Shown here: positions 18,089-26,443 of the stretch, piece by piece
Position numbering within the stretch: the stretch's first letter is position 1
How the letters are laid out: every line of letters starts with the position of its first letter
Source of the DNA: Polaromonas sp. YR568
Lineage (GTDB): Bacteria; Pseudomonadota; Gammaproteobacteria; Burkholderiales; Burkholderiaceae_C
Assembly (NCBI RefSeq): GCF_900116715.1
Contig: NZ_FPBM01000008.1
Coordinates: 62,001 to 126,000, forward strand
Length of the DNA stretch: 64,000 bases
Reading direction: 5' to 3'
Notes under the pieces: model-generated
Told to the model about the DNA's origin: nothing
Databases searched by the model: none
What the model saw: only the letters and a program-made list of their open reading frames with translations
Made by a program: the position numbers and the translations under genes

Positions 18089-18979
18089 ATGTTGAAATTC
18101 AATGTAGATAACGACAAATTCTGGCGTGATGGCTACTTGATCCTCAAAAACATGTTCTCTCACGCGGAAATTGCCGCTATGCGGGAGGACGTGTTTGCCT
18201 CCCTCAAGGGCCGGGAACAGGGCGGCGAGCCGGTGGTGGACGCGCTCGCCGACCGGCACCTGCAGCACTGGGTTCACGACGAACGCCTGATCAAGGTGGC
18301 AAAAACACTCCTGGGAGGCGACAACCTGGCCTATTACGGCGACGGCAGCTATGCGGTCGTCGGCCACGGCTATACGCCCGGCAAGGATGTTGGCGGATGG
18401 CACAGGGACAACACAGACCGTTCGAACCTGGACGCGCCTGACTGGCAGGGTCGCTATTCTCTTGTACGTTTCGGTTTCTACCTGCAAGACCACTCAGCCA
18501 GTTCCGGCGGCCTGATTGTCCGGCGCGAATCGCACAACCGCATTCTGCGCGGCTGGAGGGCGCATCTTCACGATCGCTACCTGAATACCGGGATAGGCGA
18601 CGTCGGTGTCTGGAGCATGCGAATCCAGCACGCCGGGCTGGGGCGCTGCCTCAGGGGCTTTCCCAACTTCGCCTTGGGCCCGTATCTGCAGGCAAGGCTT
18701 CCCGAGTTCCTGCAGGCCCCGTTCCCGCCTGTGGAACGAACCGGCTTCTGGATTTCCTACGCACTGGACGACCATCACCTCGAGCGCCACTGCCAATACC
18801 TGCTGACGCGCTCGGAGCGCTTGACCATGTGGTCCAACGCACATTACCCCCAGTCGGTCATCGACAAATGCAATGCCGCAGGACTCAAGGTACTGGACAT
18901 GCCCGAACGGATGCGCGCGGCCGTTGCGGCGGGCGAAGCCGTTGGCCAGCAACGCCATCACCGCCAGATTGCATACTGA
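18089..18979 (+). CDS. PhyH-like Fe(II)/2-oxoglutarate-dependent dioxygenase
   Basis: 296 residues of the phytanoyl-CoA dioxygenase (PhyH, PF05721) fold. The N-terminal FWRDGYLILKNMFS segment is followed by the iron ligands H105-x-D107 in GGWHRDNTD, and the distal histidine is probably H181 in RIQHAGLG. Members oxidise diverse small molecules with O2 and 2-oxoglutarate. In polysaccharide loci they are presumed to hydroxylate or otherwise oxidise a sugar or lipid precursor. Here it leads a unit with a methyltransferase and several glycosyltransferases behind its own candidate promoter. The substrate is unknown. Confidence 0.78.
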   Translation: MLKFNVDNDKFWRDGYLILKNMFSHAEIAAMREDVFASLKGREQGGEPVVDALADRHLQHWVHDERLIKVAKTLLGGDNLAYYGDGSYAVVGHGYTPGKDVGGWHRDNTDRSNLDAPDWQGRYSLVRFGFYLQDHSASSGGLIVRRESHNRILRGWRAHLHDRYLNTGIGDVGVWSMRIQHAGLGRCLRGFPNFALGPYLQARLPEFLQAPFPPVERTGFWISYALDDHHLERHCQYLLTRSERLTMWSNAHYPQSVIDKCNAAGLKVLDMPERMRAAVAAGEAVGQQRHHRQIAY

Positions 18980-19027
18980 CAAAGACCGGTTCGTAAGAAT
19001 TGCCGGCAAAAAGAGAAACCTTCCCCT

Positions 19028-19750
19028 ATGACGACCGAAAACCAACAATCCGCACCTGAAGTTGCGCGTTACGCACAGCTATTCCAGGGCAGCGAAGCTG
19101 TTGCAAGGTACTTGAGAAAGCTGGGCAATCGCATTGATGTCCTGCGCGACGAAATTGAACTGCAGATCCTGGCGCGTGTACTGCAGGGCAGCGTATTTGA
19201 CTGCACGGTCGGCGTCGGCCGTTTCATCAATCGCCTTCCGAAAGTCACCGGCTATGACGGCATGGATCTGTCTGCCGAATTTGTTGAATACGTCAGGCAA
19301 CTGCACCCTCAGGGCCGGCTGTTCACGGCAGACCTGACCCAGCCCATCCCGCTGGAGTCTGCCAGCTACGACAACGTGTTGTGCCTGCGCAGTCTCTCCG
19401 GCATCGGGCAACTGGCCTCCATCCTGCCGGAAATGCTCCGGGTGGTAAAACCGGGCGGGCTGCTGGTTTTCGACTATGGGCGCAAACAAACGATCAGCCA
19501 TGTCAAGGGCCAGCAGACCGTGCTGGATGGTGACGATCTTGAGGGAGTACTCAAAACACTGGACGCCGTGGAAGTGGAACGCGTCTATGTCGACGCCGCG
19601 CTGACGCGCGCAAAAATTCACGCACGGATTTTCCGTTTTTTGACAGGCCCCCGCGGTTCCGTGATTTCGGATGGCGCGCTGCTCAGCCTTGAACGACTGA
19701 CCGCCCCCCTGTTCTGGCAACGCCAAATCATCATCTTGCGCCGCAGATGA
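19028..19750 (+). CDS. SAM-dependent methyltransferase with a degenerate motif I
   Basis: 240 residues. A short class I methyltransferase core has FDCTVGVGRFI (about 56-66) in place of the usual DxGxGxG, then GYDGMDLS, and a late EMLRVVKPGGLLVFDYG strand-turn characteristic of Methyltransf_11. The glycine-poor motif I means SAM binding should be checked. It sits between the PhyH oxygenase and the GT-B array, 48 bases after the former and 19 bases before the latter, so a role in the same glycan modification is likely. Confidence 0.7.
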   Translation: MTTENQQSAPEVARYAQLFQGSEAVARYLRKLGNRIDVLRDEIELQILARVLQGSVFDCTVGVGRFINRLPKVTGYDGMDLSAEFVEYVRQLHPQGRLFTADLTQPIPLESASYDNVLCLRSLSGIGQLASILPEMLRVVKPGGLLVFDYGRKQTISHVKGQQTVLDGDDLEGVLKTLDAVEVERVYVDAALTRAKIHARIFRFLTGPRGSVISDGALLSLERLTAPLFWQRQIIILRRR

Positions 19751-19769
19751 TCAAGCCGCTGGATATGCG

Positions 19770-21323
19770 ATGTTGACGGAACCGAACCAGGTCATTGTGC
19801 TGGCCGTGCTGGAATACGGCGAGTTACCCGAGTTGTTGCGCGTCGCAGAAACAGCCGGCGCCGCACTGCAATGCCGGGCGGCCTTCTTTTTCGTCAAGCG
19901 CGGGTATCGCAGACTGGCGCAAGACACTGCCGCCGTGACAGCGGCCGGTTTTCTCTGGATGGATGCTGAAGGTCGACTCCACGATGTCGCCGCGCCGCCC
20001 CGGCAAGAGCCAGAAGCCCCCTTGCGCCCCGTCGATCACGCCGGCAGCGACCTGACTTCCGTGCTTCCAGCCAAAACCGCTGGCCGGAGCGTCTTGGGAC
20101 GTTCGGCGGCGGTGATATTGCTGCCCCTATTCTCTCTTGGATCCCTTGCCAGATCCTGTGCCGTGGCACTGCGGCAGCTCGCCAGAGACCTGGCCAACTG
20201 CCGCCGCGACATGGTCCGCTTTCGGCAACGATACCGGGAACTGCATGCCGTGCTTGCCGAGATTCAGCCTCGCCTGCTCATCGTTGGACAAGACTCCTTG
20301 GGCGGGGAGCTGTCCTTTCTGTTGATCGCAGCCGGGCGGCTTGGCATTCCCCGGCTGGTTACGCCTTTTGCGATGTTCTCGCTTCAGGAAACCGCCGAAT
20401 ATGCAGGTGCCAACGCGGCGCATGACGCCACCGCCGGGGCCGTGAACAAGCTGGTGGCCAATACCTTTCCGCACTGGGTTCTGAGCTACGGCGGCAAGAA
20501 CCTGCTTCGCCTGCCAGGCTATCGCGCGCTCGCGCTAGAAATGACCGGGCTGATTGAAGGTTTGCCTTGGTCCGCGCTATCCGAGCCGGTCGAGGCTATT
20601 GCCGCCGGGTCCGAAGTCGCCGTTGAGGCGCTGATAGCTCTGGGAAGCCAGCGAAGTGCGCTACGGGTTATCGGCTCGCCCATTCAAGACCGGCTTGCGA
20701 ATATGCTGGCAAACCGTGCCGCCTTGCGTTCACGTCTGGGCCACGAATTTGGCCTTGACCCGGAAAAGCCGCTCATCGTCTGTGGCTGGCCCGTCAACAT
20801 GTTTGCGTGGCTGGCTGGCCGCCCCGTGGACTACGCCGACTACCCGTCCGTCGCCACCGCCTGGGCTCAAGCGCTCGCCGAGGTCCGTGACCAGCATGGG
20901 GTCAATGTGATCGTCAGCGTGCATCCAAAAACACTGCCGTCGGAAATAGCGGAAGCCGAAAGGGTCGGCCTTCCCTGCAGGGGTACCGGGGCTGACGAGC
21001 TGATCGCTGCGGCGGACTTGTTCACCACTCTCAACGGTTCGTCGATTACTGCATGGGCCATCGCCTGCGGAGTACCCGTGGTTTTATTTGACTGCTTCCT
21101 CACCCGTTACCATGATTTCCTGTCGGTTCCCGGTTGCCTGAACGTCGAAACCGAGGCCGCGTTTCGTGCGGCGTTACGCGATCTGTCCCGCAACGGCGAA
21201 GCCCGCGCAGCGCTGGCAGCACATCAGCGCGAGGTGGCGGGGCAATGGGGAAATCTGGATGGTCACGCCGGCACCCGGCTTGCCGCCCTGGTGCGCCAAC
21301 TGGCCGCAGGAGCTCAACCATGA
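19770..21323 (+). CDS. GT-B-like glycosyltransferase, paralogue 1 of the array
   Basis: 517 residues without membrane segments. The C-terminal half carries a signature shared with the proteins at 22843 and 24938: RVIGSPIQDRL, EFGLDPEKPLIVCGWP, then NVIVSVHPKTLPSE, AADLFTTLNGSSITAWAIACG and a G-V-P-V-V segment. This pattern is typical of the nucleotide-binding half of GT-B enzymes in the NDP-sugar 2-epimerase/capsule transferase superfamily. The first 250 residues differ and should bind the acceptor. It ends in an ATGA overlap with the next gene. The family resemblance is seen directly; sugar specificity is not known. Confidence 0.62.
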   Translation: MLTEPNQVIVLAVLEYGELPELLRVAETAGAALQCRAAFFFVKRGYRRLAQDTAAVTAAGFLWMDAEGRLHDVAAPPRQEPEAPLRPVDHAGSDLTSVLPAKTAGRSVLGRSAAVILLPLFSLGSLARSCAVALRQLARDLANCRRDMVRFRQRYRELHAVLAEIQPRLLIVGQDSLGGELSFLLIAAGRLGIPRLVTPFAMFSLQETAEYAGANAAHDATAGAVNKLVANTFPHWVLSYGGKNLLRLPGYRALALEMTGLIEGLPWSALSEPVEAIAAGSEVAVEALIALGSQRSALRVIGSPIQDRLANMLANRAALRSRLGHEFGLDPEKPLIVCGWPVNMFAWLAGRPVDYADYPSVATAWAQALAEVRDQHGVNVIVSVHPKTLPSEIAEAERVGLPCRGTGADELIAAADLFTTLNGSSITAWAIACGVPVVLFDCFLTRYHDFLSVPGCLNVETEAAFRAALRDLSRNGEARAALAAHQREVAGQWGNLDGHAGTRLAALVRQLAAGAQP

Positions 21324-22846
21324 AGCGCGTTTTTTTCATGGAATGCGCGGGCCCGGTCTGGCGAACTGTCGCCGAACGTTGTATGGCCGAGGCCCAGTGG
21401 CAGCCCGTGCTGTGGACGGCAGCCGGCGGCGATGCCAAACCGGTCGCTGAGTTATGTCCGGAGGCAATATTCCTGACGGGCCCGGACGCCGCCCTGGGCT
21501 TGCACGTGCCCTCCTGGCCCCTGCCTGCGCTGGATGCACGCTTGCTGGCCGACCTCGCCCCAGCGGAAAGCATCGCCCTGCACATGATGGACCGGATGGA
21601 CCCCGCGTGCGGATCGGGCTTTCCCCATGATGCGAGAAGGCGCCACTATCATCACCTGCTGCGCTACTGGATGGGTGCGCTGAATGCATTGAACCCGGAT
21701 CTCATCATTTTCTCCATTTCCCCGCACATCGTCTTTGACTACATTCTTATGGCTTTGGCGCGCCACCGCGGCATACCGACCATCATGTTCGAGCGCATTG
21801 GCATGCCGGGCTGGGTTTTTCCGATGCGCGACTTCGAGCACGGCTCTCCTCAGCTGCGTTCAGCGCTGAGCAGCCAACCGCTATTGCCTGTTGAGCGCGT
21901 TCCTGAAGCATTTCGTACATGGCTGCTTGCCTCGATCGACGGTCAATCTGCAGTTCCTGCGAATTTCCAGAAGAAGCTGGAGCGCTACAAGCTGGCGAGC
22001 AACGCAGAGATGCCTTCGATGCTGCGCGCCCTGGCTCACGAGTTCAAGCGTGCGGCTGCGCTGCTGCGCAAAAACGGGCTCAGTCCCGCGCCAAACTCCT
22101 ATCTTCGTTCGCTGCGGTATCCACACGGGCGATGCGGCCCGATGGAAACCTTGGCATCAAGGCTCAAGGGCGTACTGGCCAAACGCCGACTGATGCGCTT
22201 TCATGACGCGCTCACAAAGGCCGACGGTGCCGAAAAGTACGCGCTCCTTGCCCTGCATTACCAGCCGGAGCGGGCAACCGTTCCCATGGGTGCGCAGTTC
22301 GGCGACCAATTGCTTATCGTCGATTTACTGGCGAAAGCGTTGCCCGCAGGATGGAAGCTGTATGTGAAAGAGCATCCGTGGCAGTTGCAGTCATTTGGCC
22401 GCGGAGAGGTTCAGCGGACGGAGGCCTTCTACGCGGAAATTGCAGCGCACCCCAACGTGATTTTGCTTCCGCGCGGGGCATCGACGGCGGCACTGGTCCG
22501 AGGCGCCCAGGCGGTTGCCACGGTAACCGGCAGCGTAGGCTGGGATGCGTTGTGCGCAGGGGTGCCGGTACTGCTCTTTGGCGCCGCATGGTATCGAGAT
22601 TGCCCGGGAGCACACCAAATCACAAGCTACGCCGGCCTGTGCGAAGCACTGGGGCAAATCGGCGCAGGGCACAAGCCCGAACGAGAGGGGCTTGCGGCAT
22701 TTTGCGCCGCATTGTCCGGCGTGTGCGTCCCGGGTGTTCTGGAACCGGAACTGGAGCGGACCGAACATTTGTCTCACGAGGACGCGGCATCCGCCATGGC
22801 TGCGGCCCTGATCAACCTCGATTCGCTTGAGGAGGATATGCAGTGA
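21320..22846 (+). CDS. Capsule polysaccharide synthesis-type glycosyltransferase (PF05159-like)
   Basis: 508 residues from the ATG at 21320, which overlaps the preceding stop; the same frame is open further back but only inside the upstream gene. The C-terminal half has LHYQPERATVPMG, LYVKEHPWQLQ, VATVTGSVGWDALCAGVPVLLFG and a following AWYRDCPG. This order matches the capsule synthesis family that includes KpsC/KpsS beta-Kdo transferases. An activity using a CMP-activated acidic sugar would suit a cluster with three cytidylyltransferases, but this is inference. It lies between the first and second array paralogues and is itself more distantly related to them. Confidence 0.68.
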   Translation: MKRVFFMECAGPVWRTVAERCMAEAQWQPVLWTAAGGDAKPVAELCPEAIFLTGPDAALGLHVPSWPLPALDARLLADLAPAESIALHMMDRMDPACGSGFPHDARRRHYHHLLRYWMGALNALNPDLIIFSISPHIVFDYILMALARHRGIPTIMFERIGMPGWVFPMRDFEHGSPQLRSALSSQPLLPVERVPEAFRTWLLASIDGQSAVPANFQKKLERYKLASNAEMPSMLRALAHEFKRAAALLRKNGLSPAPNSYLRSLRYPHGRCGPMETLASRLKGVLAKRRLMRFHDALTKADGAEKYALLALHYQPERATVPMGAQFGDQLLIVDLLAKALPAGWKLYVKEHPWQLQSFGRGEVQRTEAFYAEIAAHPNVILLPRGASTAALVRGAQAVATVTGSVGWDALCAGVPVLLFGAAWYRDCPGAHQITSYAGLCEALGQIGAGHKPEREGLAAFCAALSGVCVPGVLEPELERTEHLSHEDAASAMAAALINLDSLEEDMQ

Positions 22847-24267
22847 GCCAGGAACGCCGTCACGTCTACTTGCTGTGCAGCCGGCGCCCGATTGTTGACG
22901 AATTCGTCTTGCTGGCTCAAGCGCTGGCAGATACCGGTGACCTTGAACCTGTCCTGGTGTTTCCGCCTGGCTTGTCGGCGTTGATTCCGTCGCCCCTGCC
23001 CGCCGGATGCCGGGGTATCTCGACAGGAATGAAAACCTGGCGGACGGCAGGCCCGAGGGCCTGGTGCATGTACCTCGTGTTCGCCTGCTTGCGGCGATTG
23101 GTAATGCTGCTGCGGGCCTGCAGGATGAGGCTGGCAACTGATTTTCTTGAAACATGGGAGGCGATCGCCCGCGGGAGGTCGCTGGCGCGACATGTTCTGC
23201 ACCTGGGAGTCCGGAGTGCTGCGGTGCTTACCGCCGATGATCGCGACATACGATCCGACCAGGGAGTGATTGCCGCAGCGCGCCGCCTCGGCGTTTTCAC
23301 CCTCGCCGTCTCGTTCGGGAAATCAGATCCGACGACGGACGCATTTCGCCGGGCGTCTTCGGAATACGGCGTAAATTCCGCCCCCTGGCGCTGGATCAAG
23401 TCGAAGATCGCGCAGGCCTACCCTCAAGGTGTCCGCAAAAATACCGATGGAGGCGAACAGCTCTTTTTCAGGCCCGGCGAGTACCTGGCACTGCGCGCAC
23501 ACGGATCGCTGTTCGCCGCCCCCTGGTCCTATGGCGGCGGCACGGCGGATCGGGTGAGCGTTATCGATCGTGAAGCAGCTTCAATGCTGCACAAGCTTGG
23601 AGTTTCAGCCGAAAAGGTACGGGTCGCGGGCCAATGCAGCCATGATGTGCTTTGGTTGCTGTCAACGCAGCGGGCCTCAATCCGGACAGGGCTCAATACT
23701 GAATTCGGCTTCGACCCCGCCAAGCCCCTGGTCATACTCGCGCTTCCCGTTCTGGGCGAGCACGGGATGTCGAGCACGCAGACACAGCTTGCAGAAGCTT
23801 CATGGCTATTCCAGACCATGAGAAGAGTGGCCGGGCCGAACGTGTTGATATCATTGCACCCCCGGCAAAATCGCGTGCACTATGAAAAGCTTGCTTCCGC
23901 GCAGGGCGTGAAGATAGCGGGCAGTCCTCTGCGGGACATATTGGCCGCCGCCGATCTGTTTGTGGCGTACTCCAGCACGATCAGTTGGGCTCAACTGCTG
24001 GGAATTCCCTGCGTTGCGATCGAGTATTACGAACTTGGCTATGCATTGTTTGCGAATCAACCAGGGGTTGCCGTAGCGTCCACACGTGAGGTGCTCGGTG
24101 ATATGTGTGCCAGCACCCTGGAAAGCGGCGAATTCCGGTCGTCGCTTGTCGCCCAACTCAAAGCGGCGTCGGAGAATGTTCCGTTTGACGGGCGCGTTCG
24201 CGAGCGCTTGATTGCCGAAATCCGCGCACCATCCCAGAAAGGCCCTTCATGCGTTTCGTTGGTCTGA
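22843..24267 (+). CDS. GT-B-like glycosyltransferase, paralogue 2 of the array
   Basis: 474 residues starting at a GTG that overlaps the previous stop (GTGA). It shares with the 19770 and 24938 proteins the string RVAGQCSHDVLWLL, EFGFDPAKPLVILALPVLGEHG, NVLISLHPRQ, ILAAADLFVAYSSTISWAQLLG and a following I-P-C-V. The paired glycine/HP and SST/WA loops look like a donor-sugar site. The N-terminal third begins RRHVYLLCSRRPIVDEF, a Rossmann-like strand. It overlaps the next gene (cytidylyltransferase) by 19 bases. A transferase of a CMP-activated sugar is a reasonable but unproven reading. Confidence 0.6.
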   Translation: MSQERRHVYLLCSRRPIVDEFVLLAQALADTGDLEPVLVFPPGLSALIPSPLPAGCRGISTGMKTWRTAGPRAWCMYLVFACLRRLVMLLRACRMRLATDFLETWEAIARGRSLARHVLHLGVRSAAVLTADDRDIRSDQGVIAAARRLGVFTLAVSFGKSDPTTDAFRRASSEYGVNSAPWRWIKSKIAQAYPQGVRKNTDGGEQLFFRPGEYLALRAHGSLFAAPWSYGGGTADRVSVIDREAASMLHKLGVSAEKVRVAGQCSHDVLWLLSTQRASIRTGLNTEFGFDPAKPLVILALPVLGEHGMSSTQTQLAEASWLFQTMRRVAGPNVLISLHPRQNRVHYEKLASAQGVKIAGSPLRDILAAADLFVAYSSTISWAQLLGIPCVAIEYYELGYALFANQPGVAVASTREVLGDMCASTLESGEFRSSLVAQLKAASENVPFDGRVRERLIAEIRAPSQKGPSCVSLV

Positions 24268-24938
24268 TCACCGCACGTGGAGGCTCCAAAGGCCTTCCCC
24301 GAAAAAATATTTCGCTTGTGGGAGGTCGTCCGCTCATGGATTGGACCATTCTTGCCGCACAGCAATCCTGTCTTGACCGCTATATCGTCTCTACGGATTC
24401 GCCTGAAATTGCCTCAGTCTGCAGAGCGGCCGGCGCCGAAGTTCCTTTCCTCAGGCCGGAAGCTCTCGCGCTTGACGACACCCCCCACATCGATGTGATG
24501 CTGCACGCCCTGGACTGGCTTGAGGCCGATTCAGGATTACCGGAATACATTGTTCTTCTTCAACCCACATCACCTCTCAGGAACGGCGAAGACATCAACG
24601 GCGCAATCCGCATGGCGATTGAACGAAATGCAGACAGCGTGATCAGCGTCTACCCGGCGCCCGTCCATCCCTTCTGGGTGCGCCGCCTGGATGAAGAAAG
24701 CCATCTCATGGACTTCATGAAGTGGCCCGAGCAAAGCGGCTACATGCGCCGGCAGGTGCTGCCGCCGGCATATGCCCTGAACGGGGCGATTTACGTTCTT
24801 CGTTCGGACGTACTTCGCGAAAAGAAAACCTACTTCACTGAGCGCACGTATGGCTATGTAATGCCCGAGGAAAGATCCATGGACATTGATACGCCGACAG
24901 ACGCGTTGATTGCCGATCTTCTGTTGCGACAAAAGTAG
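24249..24938 (+). CDS. CMP-sugar (acylneuraminate-type) cytidylyltransferase 1
   Basis: 229 residues, the normal single-domain length. The nucleotide motif ARGGSKGLPRKN lies at about 9-20, VSTDSPEIA follows, then LLQPTSPLRN and the closing MDIDTPTD. These are the conserved blocks of CMP-N-acetylneuraminate synthetase relatives (NeuA/LegF/PseF). The enzyme activates a nonulosonic acid with CTP, releasing pyrophosphate. It lies inside the GT-B array rather than beside a neuB, with a 19-base overlap upstream and a 1-base overlap downstream. It is one of three such enzymes in the window and may serve a different sugar from the other two. Confidence 0.88.
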   Translation: MRFVGLITARGGSKGLPRKNISLVGGRPLMDWTILAAQQSCLDRYIVSTDSPEIASVCRAAGAEVPFLRPEALALDDTPHIDVMLHALDWLEADSGLPEYIVLLQPTSPLRNGEDINGAIRMAIERNADSVISVYPAPVHPFWVRRLDEESHLMDFMKWPEQSGYMRRQVLPPAYALNGAIYVLRSDVLREKKTYFTERTYGYVMPEERSMDIDTPTDALIADLLLRQK

Positions 24939-26305
24939 TGACGAAGGGACCATTCTTCCCCAGCTGCTTGGTCCTCGCCTCCCGGCAAGCCATGCTCGAG
25001 GAGGCCTTGATTTTGTGCGGCGCGATAGAACAGCGCCGTGCCGGAAGTGCGGCGCTGCTTGCCTGCGGCGAACTCTTGCGGGACATCCCGGCCGTCGCCA
25101 CCGCTTCCCGGGCGTTCAGGATCGTCGTTGATGAGGCCGTACCCGCAGTCCACTCAAAGCCGCCTGTGTGGCGGCGCTTGATGAGAGCGGGACCATTGCG
25201 CGTTTTGTGGACTCCGTTCGAAATGGCCCGGCGCAGGGGCCAAGCCAGGGCCGTTCTCACGCGAGAGCAACCCAAAGTCATCGTCGTATTTGAGGACCGG
25301 ATCCCCGATCCCGAGATGGTCTGGCTCGAGGAGGCGGCAAGACTGGATATTCCGGCCATGCTGGTTCGCTATGCCTCCTCATCATCGGAAAGCGACGCGT
25401 GGACCCGCCGGGACAAAACGGCCTACTCCCTTGATCGCGGCGCGTTGGCATGGGCGCGACGCCTGTTTGCACGTGCTTACCCCGCACATGCGCTTGATCT
25501 TGGCATGGGCCCTCAAATCTTTTACTCCCTGTGGGACAGCCTTGCGCTGGCCGTGTCCGGAATGGCGGGAACCCAGCCCTGGGTCGTTGGCGGCGGCCGC
25601 GTTGCCGTCGCGGCGATTCAAGGCCCGACGGACTTTGAGGAGGCCGTAAAACTCACGCAAACCCCCGAACGTTTTCGCATCACAGGCCAACCATCCTGGG
25701 ATTTGATGGCTCGCGCCGAGAAGCGGCAAACCAGTTCCCCCCTCGTAGCTCACGGCGCCCCGGGCCCGCAACCGCCGCGACTGGTCTGCGCATTGCCGCA
25801 ATGGGGCGAACACCTGCAGATGCCTTGGCCGCAACACATCGAAAAGATAGCTCAACTATGTGCCATTCTGGGCAATACAGGATGTGAAGTGGTGCTGTCT
25901 TTGCATCCCAAAACACAACGCGACCGCTATCAGCCAATCGCAGATCTTCACCAGTTGCACATCTCCGATCTGCCGCTTTCCGCAATCCTACCCGGAGCGG
26001 ACCTTTTTGTGGCGTCCTGGTCCTCTACATTGCGCTGGGCCGCGATGCTGGGTATTGCTTCCGTAAATCTCGATTGGGCGGGACAAGGCTATACGCTATT
26101 TTCGGAGCTTGGGTCGCTTCCGGTGTCGAATCAGCCGGTCGACCTTGCCCCGCTGCTGGCGAACCTGGCAGACGATCCCGGGCACCGAACCAGGCTTGGC
26201 GCGCAATTGCGTGAAGAATCTTTCCCCTACGGGGCGATAGACGGACAATCGGGACAGAGAATCCTCTCTTTGATTGAAAACCTGGCCGGAGGCGGCCATG
26301 GATAA
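24938..26305 (+). CDS. GT-B-like glycosyltransferase, paralogue 3 of the array
   Basis: 455 residues from a GTG at 24938 whose first base is the last base of the previous stop. The C-terminal half repeats the array signature: RITGQPSWDLM, LVCALPQWGEHLQMPW, EVVLSLHPKTQRDRY, ILPGADLFVASWSSTLRWAAMLG, then I-A-S-V-N-L. An N-terminal IVVFEDRIPDPEMVWLEEAA segment looks like a second Rossmann half. It ends beside a 41-codon ORF that leads into neuB. The relation to the 19770 and 22843 proteins is evident by eye, and function is inferred as transfer of an acidic sugar. Confidence 0.6.
   Translation: MTKGPFFPSCLVLASRQAMLEEALILCGAIEQRRAGSAALLACGELLRDIPAVATASRAFRIVVDEAVPAVHSKPPVWRRLMRAGPLRVLWTPFEMARRRGQARAVLTREQPKVIVVFEDRIPDPEMVWLEEAARLDIPAMLVRYASSSSESDAWTRRDKTAYSLDRGALAWARRLFARAYPAHALDLGMGPQIFYSLWDSLALAVSGMAGTQPWVVGGGRVAVAAIQGPTDFEEAVKLTQTPERFRITGQPSWDLMARAEKRQTSSPLVAHGAPGPQPPRLVCALPQWGEHLQMPWPQHIEKIAQLCAILGNTGCEVVLSLHPKTQRDRYQPIADLHQLHISDLPLSAILPGADLFVASWSSTLRWAAMLGIASVNLDWAGQGYTLFSELGSLPVSNQPVDLAPLLANLADDPGHRTRLGAQLREESFPYGAIDGQSGQRILSLIENLAGGGHG
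26288..26292 (+). promoter_or_regulatory. Strong ribosome binding site of the 41-codon ORF
   Basis: GGAGG sits five bases ahead of the ATG at 26298, within the last codons of the GT-B gene. It is the main reason to believe the short ORF is translated. Confidence 0.5.
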
Positions 26306-26423
26306 TATTTCAAAGCATCGGTGGCGGATCATGGCCGTTGCCTGCCGCCGGGAGAATTTCAACGACCCGTTGCAAGAATGCATTGACATGCAAACCGTTG
26401 GCAGTCCCAGCCATCTAAACTAG
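26298..26423 (+). CDS. Small protein, 41 residues, function unknown
   Basis: The ATG at 26298 overlaps the stop of the upstream GT-B gene and has a near-perfect GGAGG five bases ahead. The frame ends at 26421-26423, 20 bases before the neuB start, so it fills what would otherwise be a 138-base gap. The peptide is polar (it begins MDNISKHRWRIMAVACRREN), contains two cysteines and has no membrane helix. No family is recognised. It may be a genuine small protein, a translational-coupling leader for neuB, or the remnant of a lost gene. Confidence 0.45.
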   Translation: MDNISKHRWRIMAVACRRENFNDPLQECIDMQTVGSPSHLN

Positions 26424-26443
26424 CTCAAGATCAAGAGGCAGAT

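Noticed and set aside
26383..26388. Perfect TTGACA before neuB set 1 as a promoter
   Set aside because: No acceptable -10 element is found 15-19 bases away, and the hexamer lies inside the 41-codon ORF.
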